Positions 24,681-34,301 of a DNA stretch of 64,000 bases are shown piece after piece. How positions within the stretch are numbered: the first letter of the stretch is position 1; each line of letters opens with the position of its first letter. This DNA is from JANPIX01 sp031425195 (GTDB taxonomy: Bacteria > Pseudomonadota > Alphaproteobacteria > Rhodobacterales > Rhodobacteraceae), in contig JANPIX010000032.1 in NCBI GenBank assembly GCA_031425195.1, positions 124,001 to 188,000 of the forward strand, given 5' to 3'. The notes under the pieces are model-generated. The model was not told where the DNA came from, made no database searches, and was given only the letters and a program-made list of their open reading frames with translations. The position numbers were made by a program, and so were the translations under genes.

Positions 24681-27521
24681 ATGACTTTCACCCCTTCCAC
24701 CTATAATCCCTATGATTTTGCGAACCGTCGGCATATCGGCCCTTCGCCTGCCGAAATGGACGAAATGCTGCGGGTGGTGGGGGTCAAGACACTTGACCAG
24801 TTGATCGACGAGACGGTGCCAGCGTCGATCCGGCAGACAGAACCGCTCGACTGGGCGCCGCTGTCGGAACAGGATCTGCTGTCGCGGATGAGCGCCGTTT
24901 CGCAAAAGAACCGCGTGATGGCAAGCCTGATCGGGCAGGGGTACTATGGCACCTTTACGCCGCCCGCCATTCAACGGAACATTCTGGAAAATCCGGCCTG
25001 GTACACCGCCTATACGCCCTATCAGCCCGAAATCGCGCAGGGCCGGTTGGAGGCGTTGTTGAATTATCAGACCATGGTGGCGGATCTGACGGGCCTGCCC
25101 GTCGCGAATGCCAGCCTGCTTGATGAGGCGACGGCGGCGGCCGAGGCGATGACGATGGCCGAGCGAAGCGCGAAGTCAAAGGCACGGGGATTCTTTGTTG
25201 ATCAGAACTGCCATCCGCAGACGATTGCCGTGATCCAGACCCGCGCCAAGCCCCTGAACATCGACGTGATCGTGGGCGCGCCCGAAGCCATGGTGGCAGA
25301 GCAGGTTTTTGCCGGGATATTCCAGTACCCCGGCACATACGGCCATGTTCAGGATTTCACTGACCATATCGCGCGCCTGCATGGGGCCAAGGCGCTGGCG
25401 ATTGTGGCGACCGACCTTTTGGCGTTGACCATGTTGAAAGAGCCTGCGGCGATGGGGGCGGATGTCGCCATCGGGTCAAGCCAGCGGTTTGGCGTGCCGA
25501 TGGGGTACGGCGGGCCGCATGCGGCGTTCATGTCGGCGCGCGATGATCTGAAACGGGCGATGCCGGGGCGCATCGTCGGCGTGTCGATCGACGCACATGG
25601 CAACAAGGCCTACCGGCTTGCGCTGCAGACGCGCGAACAGCATATCCGCCGCGAAAAGGCGACAAGCAATGTCTGCACGGCGCAGGCATTGCTCGCGGTC
25701 ATGGCGTCGATGTATGCGGTGTTTCATGGGCCGCAGGGTCTTCGCGCGATTGCAGAGCGGGTGCATTTCAAGACGGTCCGTCTGGCCAAGGCGCTGAAGG
25801 TGGCGGGGGCCAAGGTGTCGCCCAAGGCGTTCTTTGACACGATCACCGTAGAGGTGGGCGTAGGGCAGGCCGGGATAATGGCGGCGGCACGGGCCGAGGG
25901 TGTGAACTTCCGCAAGATCGGCAACGACCGTATCGGTATTTCGCTGGACGAGACGACGACAGAACAGGTGTTGCAACAGGTGCTTCGGGCCTTCGGTATT
26001 CCGACGGCCCCGCCGCACCGTGCCGATCTGGGCTTTCCCGAAACCATGCTGCGGGTGTCCGATTACATGACGCACCCGGTGTTCCACATGAACCGCGCGG
26101 AATCCGAAATGATGCGCTACATGCGCCGCCTGTCGGACCGTGACCTGGCGCTGGACCGGGCGATGATCCCCTTGGGATCGTGCACGATGAAGTTGAATGC
26201 GGCGGCAGAGATGATGCCCATCACTTGGCCGGAGTTCGGGTCGCTCCACCCCTTTGCGCCGGTCGATCAGGCGCTGGGTTACAAAGAAGCGATCGACGAT
26301 CTGGCGGCCAAGCTTTGTGTCATCACGGGCTATGACGCCATGTCGATGCAGCCAAATTCTGGTGCGCAGGGTGAATATGCGGGGCTTTTGACGATTCAGG
26401 CATGGCACCGGTCGCGCGGGGACGCGCAGCGCGATATCTGCCTGATCCCGGTGTCGGCGCATGGCACCAACCCGGCCAGCGCGCAGATGGCGGGGATGCA
26501 GGTGGTGGTCGTGGGATCGATGCCCAATGGCGACGTGGATATCGAGGATTTCCGCGCCAAGGCGCAGGCAGCGGGCGACAGGCTGGCTGCCTGCATGATC
26601 ACCTATCCTTCGACACATGGCGTGTTCGAGGAAACCGTGCGCGACATCTGCAAGATCACGCATGACCATGGCGGTCAGGTCTATCTGGACGGGGCCAACA
26701 TGAACGCGCTGGTGGGGTTGGTGAAACCGGGCGAGATCGGGTCTGATGTCAGCCACCTGAACCTGCACAAGACATTTGCCATCCCGCACGGCGGCGGCGG
26801 GCCGGGCATGGGGCCGATTGGCGTGAAGGCGCATCTTGCGCCGTTCCTGCCGGGGCATCCGGAAACCGGCGGTCTGGAAGGGCCGGTCAGCGCGGCCCCC
26901 TATGGCAGCGCGTCGATCCTGCTGATCAGCTGGGCCTATTGCCTGATGATGGGCGGTGCCGGGCTGACGCAGGCGACGCGGGTTGCCATTCTGAACGCCA
27001 ATTATATCGCGGCCCGGCTAAAGGGGGAATTCCCGATCCTGTTCATGGGCAATCGCGGGCGGGTGGCGCATGAATGCATTCTGGACACCCGGCCCTTTGC
27101 GGCATGTGGCGTCTCGGTGGACGACATCGCAAAACGGCTGATCGACAACGGCTTTCACGCCCCAACGATGAGCTGGCCCGTGGCAGGCACCCTGATGGTA
27201 GAACCGACGGAAAGCGAAACCAAGGCCGAGATCGACAGGTTCATCACCGCCCTGCTGGCCATCCGCGCCGAAATTCGCGCGGTTGAGGCGGGCGAGATTG
27301 CAGCCGAGGACAGCCCGCTGCGCTATGCGCCCCATACAGTGAATGATCTGGTGGCCGACTGGGACCGTAAATACAGCCGCGACCAGGGTTGTTTCCCGCC
27401 CGGTGCCTTCCGCGTGGACAAATACTGGCCGCCGATTGGCCGGGTGGACAATGTCTATGGTGACCGCAACCTGATCTGCACCTGCCCGCCCTTGGAATCA
27501 TATGCCGAGGCGGCAGAGTAA
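24681..27521 (+). CDS. gcvP: glycine dehydrogenase (decarboxylating), P protein
   Basis: A 946-aa single-chain PLP enzyme that decarboxylates glycine and loads the aminomethyl group on GcvH. It has the two fused halves of the proteobacterial type: an N-terminal alpha-like half (RHIGPSPAEMDEML, YYGTFTPPAIQRNILENPAW) and a C-terminal beta-like half with the PLP Lys in LNLHKTFAIPHGGGGPGMG near residue 700. Another conserved block is MIPLGSCTMKLNAAAEMMPI. The ATG at 24681 follows AAGGACAGTGTC; an earlier in-frame GTG lies within the terminator-like T-run. Confidence 0.97.
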   Translation: MTFTPSTYNPYDFANRRHIGPSPAEMDEMLRVVGVKTLDQLIDETVPASIRQTEPLDWAPLSEQDLLSRMSAVSQKNRVMASLIGQGYYGTFTPPAIQRNILENPAWYTAYTPYQPEIAQGRLEALLNYQTMVADLTGLPVANASLLDEATAAAEAMTMAERSAKSKARGFFVDQNCHPQTIAVIQTRAKPLNIDVIVGAPEAMVAEQVFAGIFQYPGTYGHVQDFTDHIARLHGAKALAIVATDLLALTMLKEPAAMGADVAIGSSQRFGVPMGYGGPHAAFMSARDDLKRAMPGRIVGVSIDAHGNKAYRLALQTREQHIRREKATSNVCTAQALLAVMASMYAVFHGPQGLRAIAERVHFKTVRLAKALKVAGAKVSPKAFFDTITVEVGVGQAGIMAAARAEGVNFRKIGNDRIGISLDETTTEQVLQQVLRAFGIPTAPPHRADLGFPETMLRVSDYMTHPVFHMNRAESEMMRYMRRLSDRDLALDRAMIPLGSCTMKLNAAAEMMPITWPEFGSLHPFAPVDQALGYKEAIDDLAAKLCVITGYDAMSMQPNSGAQGEYAGLLTIQAWHRSRGDAQRDICLIPVSAHGTNPASAQMAGMQVVVVGSMPNGDVDIEDFRAKAQAAGDRLAACMITYPSTHGVFEETVRDICKITHDHGGQVYLDGANMNALVGLVKPGEIGSDVSHLNLHKTFAIPHGGGGPGMGPIGVKAHLAPFLPGHPETGGLEGPVSAAPYGSASILLISWAYCLMMGGAGLTQATRVAILNANYIAARLKGEFPILFMGNRGRVAHECILDTRPFAACGVSVDDIAKRLIDNGFHAPTMSWPVAGTLMVEPTESETKAEIDRFITALLAIRAEIRAVEAGEIAAEDSPLRYAPHTVNDLVADWDRKYSRDQGCFPPGAFRVDKYWPPIGRVDNVYGDRNLICTCPPLESYAEAAE

Positions 27522-27695
27522 GGATGGCAAACAGGGCGATTTTGAGGGATTTAACCGGTTTGCCTTGAAATGACCCGGCCTTGGCCGCGAGAATGCCCCG
27601 AGTCGGCCACGATTGCCCCAAGGACAACCAAACAAAAGTCCACATCCTGAACGAGTGTTCTCGGCAACGGGTAACTTTATTTCGGGATGCGGGAC

Positions 27696-30677
27696 ATGGC
27701 AGTTTTTAACCAGACCAATAGCGGGACCAGCAACGGTGCGGTCGGCGCGGACACTCTGAACTATACGATCAACACCACCGGCGGTACGACCGGTGTTTTG
27801 TTGACCGGTATCACCGGTTCCTTGGCAACTGGCTATGCTGGCACCTTCGACGGTCCAGGAACCAGCAATGGTATCTTCACTGGAATTGAAAACTTCGGCT
27901 TTGTGGACACAGCTGGCGGCAATGATACTTTGAATTTTGGTGATGGTGCCGATTCCATCAACTCGGGCGCTGGTGACGACATCATCAATGCCGCTGGCGG
28001 CAACGACACGGTGAACGCAGGCACTGGGAACGACACTATCAACACCGGTCTCGGTATCGACAGCATCAACGCGGGTGATGGCGACGACACCATCACGGTT
28101 ACTTTCGAAAACGCCAACACCGTCGACACAGTTGACGGTGGCCTCGGCACTGATACGCTTATCTGGACCGGCGGCACGCAGGCCGTCAGCCTTTCGGCAT
28201 CGGCCATCGTGACGGCGTCCCAGGGCGCAGTATCGTTCACCGGCATCGAACGCTTCAACATCACCGGTTCGTCGGCTGACGACATCATGACATCGGGTGC
28301 GAACAACGACACGCTGAACGGCGGTTCGGGCGCAGATGCCCTTAACGGCGGCGCTGGCAATGACAGCGTCAACGGCGGCGCAGGCAACGACACGATCACC
28401 ACCGATGTCGGCAGCAACGACACCATCGACGGCGGCGCTGACACCGACAAGCTCATCGTGCTGGGTGCGGGCGCGGCCTTCACGCTGACCACCACCTCCA
28501 TCGCCAGCGGCTCGGGCGTGACCACGCTCAGCAACATCGAAAACTTCGACGTCAGCGGCTCCACTGCAAGCGACTCGATCACCACGGGTGCAGGCAACGA
28601 CTCCATCACGGGCGGCAGCGGCAACGACACGATCAACGCTGGCGGGGGCACCAACGTCATCAACGGTGGCGCTGGCGACGACCGGATCACCGTCACGACG
28701 CTGAGCGGGACCGACGTCATCGACGGCGGCACCGAAACCGACACGCTCGTGATCGTGGGAAGTGCAAGCTCGCTTAGCCTGAACATGGTTGGCACGGGCG
28801 GCACGTTCGCTGGCCCTGCGACGCAGACTTTTACCAATATCGAACAGGTCGACGTGACCGCTTCTTCCGCGAACGACAACCTTTTGTCGGGCGACGGGGA
28901 TGACACGCTGAACGGTCTTGGCGGGAATGACACGCTGAACGCTGGTGCCGGCAACAACCGTGTGGACGGCGACACGGGCGACGACAGCATTGCCGCACTC
29001 GGTGGCAATGATCTGATCTTCGGCGGCGTCGGCCTTGACGTGATCAACGCAGGCAACGGTGCGAACACCGTCTATGGCGGCGATGATGCGGACTCGATCA
29101 CCACAGGCACCGGCAATGACTATGTCGAAGGCGGCGCAGGTGTTGACACGATCATCGTCGGGAACGGCACGAACCAGGTTCTTGGCGGTGACGGCAACGA
29201 CGTTATCACCAGCGGCACGGGCGTGGACACCATCTATGGTGGCAACGACGACGACAACATCAACAGCGGTTCGGGCTTTGACAGGATCTATGGCGGCGCT
29301 GGTGTCGACTATCTGACGCTTGATCTGTCTGCGGCGACTGTCGGCATCAACATCTCGCTCAGCAACGAAGCAGGGAATGGGGTCAACAACTCCACCTTTG
29401 GTACTGGCGGCATCGTGCAGGGCATCGAGGGGATGAACGTCATCACCGGGTCGGGCAATGACACCATCCGTGGCTACTTCAACGACCTGAACTCGATTAC
29501 AACCAACGACTCGTTCTCCACGGGTGGCGGCAATGACGCGATCCGTGTCTATCTGAGCGGCACCGATGTGGTGAACGCTGGCAGCGGCACCGACGCTGTC
29601 GTGATTTATGCCGAAGATGGCGTGGCGCTCACGACGACGGGTAACGTCGTCTCGGGCACAACGTTCAGCGCCGTCTATGGCGACGGCACCAACCAGGTGA
29701 CGGTCACGAACGCCGAGAACATGTTTGTCTTCGGTTCGTCGCAGGACGACCTGATCATCACCGGCAACGGCGGCGATGCGGTCTATGGCGGGGCTGGCAA
29801 CGACGTTCTGCGCACCGGCAAGGGCAAAGAGTTCGTCAATGGCGGTACCGGGCTTGACATGTGGGTGTTGAACACTTCTGCCAGCACGGCCGGGGCGAGC
29901 ATCAACATCAACCGTCCGGCAGACCAGCAGGGCATCTATCAGGTGTCGGGTAAGTTCCTGAACATCGAAGGTATCAACATCACCGGTGGCAACAGCGGCG
30001 ACACGATCACCACCCATGCGACGTTCCAGATGGACGATGTGCTCAATCTGGCCGGTGGCTTTGACAAGGCGAACATTGCCCTGCGCGGCGATGACGTCGT
30101 GAATCTGGGTGCGGGTATCGACACTCTGGTGGTCAACGCTATCCTTGCAGGTGACGGGGCCAACGTGTCGCTTGGTGCTTTTACCGACGGTGCCGGCTAT
30201 GCCGGTTCGGCATCGCAGGGAACGGACTCCATCGTGTTCACCGGTGTGGATTACCTGTCCTTCAACGGTAGCAACAGCAACGACACGGCAAGCGGCGGGT
30301 CGGGCATTGACCGGCTGTATGGCAACGGGGGTGACGACATCCTTTCTGCCAGCAGCAACGCCGACCGTCTGTTTGGCGGAGCGGGTGCCGATACCCTGAC
30401 CGGCGGGTCGGGCAACGACCAGATGACCGGTGGTGCGGATGCAGATGTGTTCGTATTCTCCAAAACCACCTACGCCGGTACCGACAAGATCTTTGACTTC
30501 GAAGATGGGGTCGACAAGATTTTGATCTCGGGCGGGACCAATGCGAACATCAAGTCCATCACGTCGATCGGTGGTGGCGACGACACCTTGATTACGCTTG
30601 CTAACAACACGACGATCACGCTGCTTAATGTTGAAAGCAACGATATTACAAAGGGTGGCGACTTCATCTTTGCTTGA
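27696..30677 (+). CDS. RTX calcium-binding secreted protein
   Basis: A 993-aa acidic protein composed almost wholly of hemolysin-type nonapeptides GGxGxDxhx, in blocks separated by linkers. There is no signal peptide. The C-terminus (AGADTLTGGSGNDQMTGG, then DADVFVF and DFEDGVDKI) is that of type I secretion substrates, so export by an ABC/MFP/TolC system is expected; none is encoded in this window. No protease, lipase or adhesion domain is recognisable. A motif like FTNIExxxVTGSSxDD recurs about every 97 residues. An in-frame ATG nine nt upstream (27687) is an alternative start. Likely an extracellular matrix or surface-layer-like protein, by inference. Confidence 0.85.
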   Translation: MAVFNQTNSGTSNGAVGADTLNYTINTTGGTTGVLLTGITGSLATGYAGTFDGPGTSNGIFTGIENFGFVDTAGGNDTLNFGDGADSINSGAGDDIINAAGGNDTVNAGTGNDTINTGLGIDSINAGDGDDTITVTFENANTVDTVDGGLGTDTLIWTGGTQAVSLSASAIVTASQGAVSFTGIERFNITGSSADDIMTSGANNDTLNGGSGADALNGGAGNDSVNGGAGNDTITTDVGSNDTIDGGADTDKLIVLGAGAAFTLTTTSIASGSGVTTLSNIENFDVSGSTASDSITTGAGNDSITGGSGNDTINAGGGTNVINGGAGDDRITVTTLSGTDVIDGGTETDTLVIVGSASSLSLNMVGTGGTFAGPATQTFTNIEQVDVTASSANDNLLSGDGDDTLNGLGGNDTLNAGAGNNRVDGDTGDDSIAALGGNDLIFGGVGLDVINAGNGANTVYGGDDADSITTGTGNDYVEGGAGVDTIIVGNGTNQVLGGDGNDVITSGTGVDTIYGGNDDDNINSGSGFDRIYGGAGVDYLTLDLSAATVGINISLSNEAGNGVNNSTFGTGGIVQGIEGMNVITGSGNDTIRGYFNDLNSITTNDSFSTGGGNDAIRVYLSGTDVVNAGSGTDAVVIYAEDGVALTTTGNVVSGTTFSAVYGDGTNQVTVTNAENMFVFGSSQDDLIITGNGGDAVYGGAGNDVLRTGKGKEFVNGGTGLDMWVLNTSASTAGASININRPADQQGIYQVSGKFLNIEGINITGGNSGDTITTHATFQMDDVLNLAGGFDKANIALRGDDVVNLGAGIDTLVVNAILAGDGANVSLGAFTDGAGYAGSASQGTDSIVFTGVDYLSFNGSNSNDTASGGSGIDRLYGNGGDDILSASSNADRLFGGAGADTLTGGSGNDQMTGGADADVFVFSKTTYAGTDKIFDFEDGVDKILISGGTNANIKSITSIGGGDDTLITLANNTTITLLNVESNDITKGGDFIFA

Positions 30678-30697
30678 TCGCAACTCGCAGAAAACAG

Positions 30698-30727
30698 CCC
30701 GGTCCGCCTTGTGCGGGCCGGGTTTTT
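30698..30727 (+). terminator. intrinsic terminator after the RTX gene
   Basis: CCCGGTCCGC (30698-30707) pairs with GCGGGCCGGG (30713-30722; one T-G pair) over a 5-nt loop, then TTTTTCTTT. An A-run precedes the stem, so it could also serve the convergent hydrolase gene on the minus strand. Confidence 0.85.
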
Positions 30728-30742
30728 CTTTGCCTACGGCTG

Positions 30743-31528
30743 TCAGTGGCGATCCGGCATGTCCAGAAAAACGCCAACCGCCGCTTCAAACGCACGGGGT
30801 TGATCCGCGTGGAGCCAATGGCCCGCGTCAGGCAGTTTGGCGAACCTTGCGGCGGGGAATTGCGTCAGGATGGCGGGGCGATGTTCGGGCTGCACATAGT
30901 GTGACAGTGCACCCGTCAGAAACAGCGTCGGCTGCGCGAACACGCCCGCGGGCCTTGGCCAGCCGATGATTTGCGGCATGGCGTCGTGCAAGACGGGCAG
31001 GTTCAGCCGCCAGCGCGCGCCACCCTCGGCCTTGAGGTCAAGGGATTGAAGGAAAAAAGCCCGCAAGGCGGCGTCCGGAACATCGTGCGCAAGGCGCGCA
31101 TCTGCGTCTGCCCTGCTGGTCAGGCCAGACAGATCCAACCGCTGCATCGCGTCGATATGGCCAAGGTTGTCGTGGTCATAGGGCACGGGGGCAATATCCC
31201 CCACGATCAGCCGCCGGACAAGTTCGGGCCGCGCCAATGCAAAGCACATCGCCGCCTTGCCCCCCATCGAATGACCCAGCACATCCATCGGGCCGCCCAG
31301 ATGGTCGATGACCTGTGCCAGATCATCCGCCAGATCGGCATAGCTGTGCGTCGGAAACCACGGACTTTCCCCATGGTTGCGCATGTCCACCACAACCACA
31401 TCCCGGGTCACAGCCAAACGGCGCGCCGTTGTGCCCCAGTTTCGCGCCGAACCAAACAGCCCGTGCGCGATTAGGAGAGGGCGCGAAACAGTTGGAGTTG
31501 CGGCAGGGTATTTGTTGAAATTCAGCAT
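30743..31528 (-). CDS. alpha/beta-fold hydrolase (YbfF-like esterase)
   Basis: A 261-aa alpha/beta hydrolase. The oxyanion-hole segment LIAHGLFGSARNW is at the N-terminus, the nucleophile elbow GHSMGGKAAM near residue 96, and the catalytic His in DAGHWLHAD near 240. The pattern HGLFGSxxNW with MRNHGESP is that of the YbfF/ABHD11-like esterases. Cytosolic, no signal. The start MLNFNKYPAA (31528) is chosen over an upstream one that adds 12 residues. Substrate unknown. Confidence 0.87.
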   Translation of the reverse strand: MLNFNKYPAATPTVSRPLLIAHGLFGSARNWGTTARRLAVTRDVVVVDMRNHGESPWFPTHSYADLADDLAQVIDHLGGPMDVLGHSMGGKAAMCFALARPELVRRLIVGDIAPVPYDHDNLGHIDAMQRLDLSGLTSRADADARLAHDVPDAALRAFFLQSLDLKAEGGARWRLNLPVLHDAMPQIIGWPRPAGVFAQPTLFLTGALSHYVQPEHRPAILTQFPAARFAKLPDAGHWLHADQPRAFEAAVGVFLDMPDRH

Positions 31529-31628
31529 GATGGAATTGCTACTATTTCCTTTTCCTTCGCCCACAGGTGTTGTCGCACCGCATGCGCACGCTTAAACTTG
31601 GTCAGTGGGGTGAAAGTGTTGGTGAGTG

Positions 31629-32000
31629 ATGGGCGCTGCTTCGATACAGCAGATGGCCGACCGTGTGGCGGCCTTGATGGAGGAACGGCTTCGCGTAAAA
31701 GGCCCAAGTCTGACGCAGAAACTGCGTCGGGGTGGGTGGCTTTTGCCGCGCCGGATACGGGCCGAGGCGCAGGAGCTCGCCCGGTTTGCCGACATGTCCC
31801 AGAACCCGAAACTTCTGGCGCATGTGGACGAGGCGCGCGTGGCGCAAGCCTATGATAGCTGCTTGCGTCACTTGAACGGCGTCAATGTCTGGGATCGGCG
31901 CAAGGGGGTCTTCATGTCGATGGCCCTGTCGATTTTGGGAAGTCTGCTTGTGGTGACGGTGCTGACCGTCGCCATTCTGGTATGGCGCGGCTATTTGTAA
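31629..32000 (+). CDS. uncharacterised small membrane protein
   Basis: A 123-aa protein I do not recognise. Residues ~1-90 are helical, charged and Arg-rich (KLRRGGWLLPRRIRAEAQELARFADM); residues ~97-120 form one membrane helix (MALSILGSLLVVTVLTVAILVW) ending WRGYL. This suggests an inner-membrane protein with a cytosolic N-terminal helical domain. A GTG three nt earlier is an alternative start. Its last 89 nt overlap the 3' end of the convergent DUF817 gene. Confidence 0.65.
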   Translation: MGAASIQQMADRVAALMEERLRVKGPSLTQKLRRGGWLLPRRIRAEAQELARFADMSQNPKLLAHVDEARVAQAYDSCLRHLNGVNVWDRRKGVFMSMALSILGSLLVVTVLTVAILVWRGYL

Positions 32001-32820
32001 TGGCCTGGCGGCTGACCAGAGTGACAGTCACGAACGACACATAAAGCAACAGATACCATGACCCGAGTTTGGCAAAACTGACCCAGTGTTCGCGGGCCTG
32101 TCCGGTGTAAAGCCATGTGCCGGTTGCGGTTCCTACATTTTCGGCGACCCAAAGCGCAAGGCTGGACAGAAATGCCGCAAGGGGCAGGGGCATCCACCAA
32201 TCCCGCTCGGACACGCGAAACCACACCCTTGTGCGTCCATAAATCACCAATGTCGCGGCAAAAAGCGCGATGCGGATGTCGGGCAGGAAATGATGCGCAA
32301 AGAAATTGGCATAGATCGCGGCGGCCAGTGCAACCGTGATCCAGAAGGGTGGATAGGGTTGGAACCGCATGTCAAAGATGCGAATGGCGCGGGCCATGTA
32401 ACTGCCAACGGCCGCATACATGAACCCGGAAAACAGGGGCACGCCCAGCAGTTTGAGAACGGCCGGTTCCGGATAGGCCCATGAACCGGCGCCCACCTTG
32501 AACCACTCCATCGCGGTTCCGGTCAGATGAAACAGAAGAATGACCCGCGCCTCTTCCCAGGTTTCCAGCTTGCGCCACAGGAACACCGCTTGGACCGCAA
32601 GCGCGAACAGGAACAGGAAGTCATACCGGTAAATTGGCCAGTTGTCCTGCCACAGCAACTTTGTCCCGATGATCGCGGCAAGCAGCAGGCCGCCAAACAG
32701 GCAGGCCCAACCTTTCTTGAGCACGAACATGACGAACTCCGCGACACCGAACGGCAGTCGCGCCCGGGCCCAGTCGCCAAGGCGGCGTTCAAGGCTGGTG
32801 GATGTGGGCGAATGCACCAT
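31912..32820 (-). CDS. DUF817 integral membrane protein
   Basis: A 302-aa protein with about seven or eight hydrophobic helices. Family-like segments are LFHLTGTAMEWFKVGAGSW (conserved acidic and Trp residues) and LFSGFMYAAVGSYMARAIR, as in DUF817 proteins of unknown function. A short Arg/Pro-rich C-terminal tail follows the last helix; its 3' end overlaps a convergent gene by 89 nt. It starts 26 nt after glyA ends in the leftward direction, reading the same strand. Confidence 0.82.
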   Translation of the reverse strand: MVHSPTSTSLERRLGDWARARLPFGVAEFVMFVLKKGWACLFGGLLLAAIIGTKLLWQDNWPIYRYDFLFLFALAVQAVFLWRKLETWEEARVILLFHLTGTAMEWFKVGAGSWAYPEPAVLKLLGVPLFSGFMYAAVGSYMARAIRIFDMRFQPYPPFWITVALAAAIYANFFAHHFLPDIRIALFAATLVIYGRTRVWFRVSERDWWMPLPLAAFLSSLALWVAENVGTATGTWLYTGQAREHWVSFAKLGSWYLLLYVSFVTVTLVSRQAITNSRAIPEWRRSAPSPQADFPKSTGPST

Positions 32821-32846
32821 CGCGGTCGGGCATCCGCCCTGTCAGG

Positions 32847-34142
32847 TCAAAGGCCCGGATAGATCGGGAACAGCGCGCACAGTTCGGCAACCTTGGCACG
32901 CACACCCGCCTCGACAGCACTGTTACCGTCTTCGCCGTTCGCGGCCAAACCGTCGACAACTTCGACGATCCAGTCGCCGATCTGGCGAAACTCCACTTCG
33001 GTAAAACCGCGCGTGGTGCCCGCTGGCGTACCAAGACGGACGCCGCTGGTGATCGTCGGCTTTTCGGTATCGAACGGGATGCCGTTCTTGTTGCAGGTGA
33101 TATGTGCCCGGCCAAGTGCCTTTTCGGTGGCATTGCCCTTGACGCCCTTGGGCCGCAGATCGACGAGCATCAGGTGCGTGTCGGTGCCCCCGGTCACAGT
33201 GCCAAGCCCACCCTTCATCAACTGATCCGCCAGCGCCTGTGCGTTCTTGATGACCTGCGCCTGATAGGTTTTGAATTCGGGGCGCAGCGCCTCGCCAAAG
33301 GCGACGGCTTTGGCGGCGATCACATGCATCAGGGGGCCGCCCTGGATACCCGGGAAGATGGCCGAGTTGAACTTTTTCGCCAAGGCTTCGTCATTCGTCA
33401 GGATCATACCGCCGCGCGGTCCGCGCAATGTTTTGTGTGTCGTGGTGGTTGCCACATGGGCATGGGGGAAGGGGCTTGGATACAGCCCTGCGGCGACCAA
33501 CCCCGCGAAATGTGCCATATCGACCAGAAGATAGGCCCCGACCTTGTCAGCAATCTGCCGCATCCGCGCAAAGTCGATGATCCGCGGAATAGCAGAGCCA
33601 CCGGCAATGATCATCTTGGGACGGTGGGTTTCGGCTAGGTCGGCCACCTGTTCATAGTCAAGCAGCAGATCCTGCGCGCGCACGCCATACTGAACCGCCT
33701 TGAACCATTTGCCCGACTGGTTGGGTGCCGCCCCATGGGTCAGGTGACCCCCGGCGTCAAGCGACATGCCCAGAATGGTATCGCCAGGCTGCAACAGCGC
33801 CTGAAACACACCCTGGTTTGCCTGACTGCCGCTGTTGGGCTGAACGTTGGCAAAGCCCACGCCAAACAGTTCGCAGGCGCGGGCAATGGCCAGATTTTCG
33901 GCCACGTCGACAAATTGACATCCGCCATAGTACCGCTTGCCCGGATACCCCTCGGCGTACTTGTTCGTCATCACGCCGCCCTGCGCCTCCATCACCGCGC
34001 GGCTGACGATGTTTTCGGACGCGATAAGTTCGATTTCATCGCGTTGACGGCCCAGTTCCTGTGTCATGGCCCCGAACAGTTCAGGGTCGCGGTTTTCCAG
34101 CGTTTCAGTGAAAAATCCGGCGTCACGGTGCGGGGCGTTCAT
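32847..34142 (-). CDS. glyA: serine hydroxymethyltransferase
   Basis: A 431-aa PLP enzyme that interconverts serine and glycine with transfer of C1 to tetrahydrofolate. Signatures: ELIASENIVSRAV near residue 35, EGYPGKRYYGGCQFVD near 60, and the PLP Lys in TTTHKTLRGPRGG near 235. Length is normal. The ATG at 34140-34142 lies six nt after AAGGGAG; an ATG two codons earlier would touch that ribosome binding site. It diverges from nadK over 159 nt. With gcvTHP it makes up the glycine/C1 cycle. Confidence 0.97.
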   Translation of the reverse strand: MNAPHRDAGFFTETLENRDPELFGAMTQELGRQRDEIELIASENIVSRAVMEAQGGVMTNKYAEGYPGKRYYGGCQFVDVAENLAIARACELFGVGFANVQPNSGSQANQGVFQALLQPGDTILGMSLDAGGHLTHGAAPNQSGKWFKAVQYGVRAQDLLLDYEQVADLAETHRPKMIIAGGSAIPRIIDFARMRQIADKVGAYLLVDMAHFAGLVAAGLYPSPFPHAHVATTTTHKTLRGPRGGMILTNDEALAKKFNSAIFPGIQGGPLMHVIAAKAVAFGEALRPEFKTYQAQVIKNAQALADQLMKGGLGTVTGGTDTHLMLVDLRPKGVKGNATEKALGRAHITCNKNGIPFDTEKPTITSGVRLGTPAGTTRGFTEVEFRQIGDWIVEVVDGLAANGEDGNSAVEAGVRAKVAELCALFPIYPGL

Positions 34143-34301
34143 TGGCATCTCCCTTGGGGCATGGCGTATCCTGTTTCGTTTACAACATCGGAACCGCTCG
34201 CAAAAGCGAAGAAACGACGCAGTCGCGGCGTCTGGCGAAGTGGCGGGGGTTGAGTTTTCATCGGTGCTATGCCCAAGACTGCAGGGCGGAGGCTTTGACA
34301 C

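Noticed and set aside
27498..30683. A 1061-codon open reading frame antisense to the RTX gene
   Set aside because: It is the minus-strand reading of the repetitive RTX coding sequence, rich in Val, Ala and Asp from the nonapeptide codons, with no recognisable domain; the RTX frame explains it.
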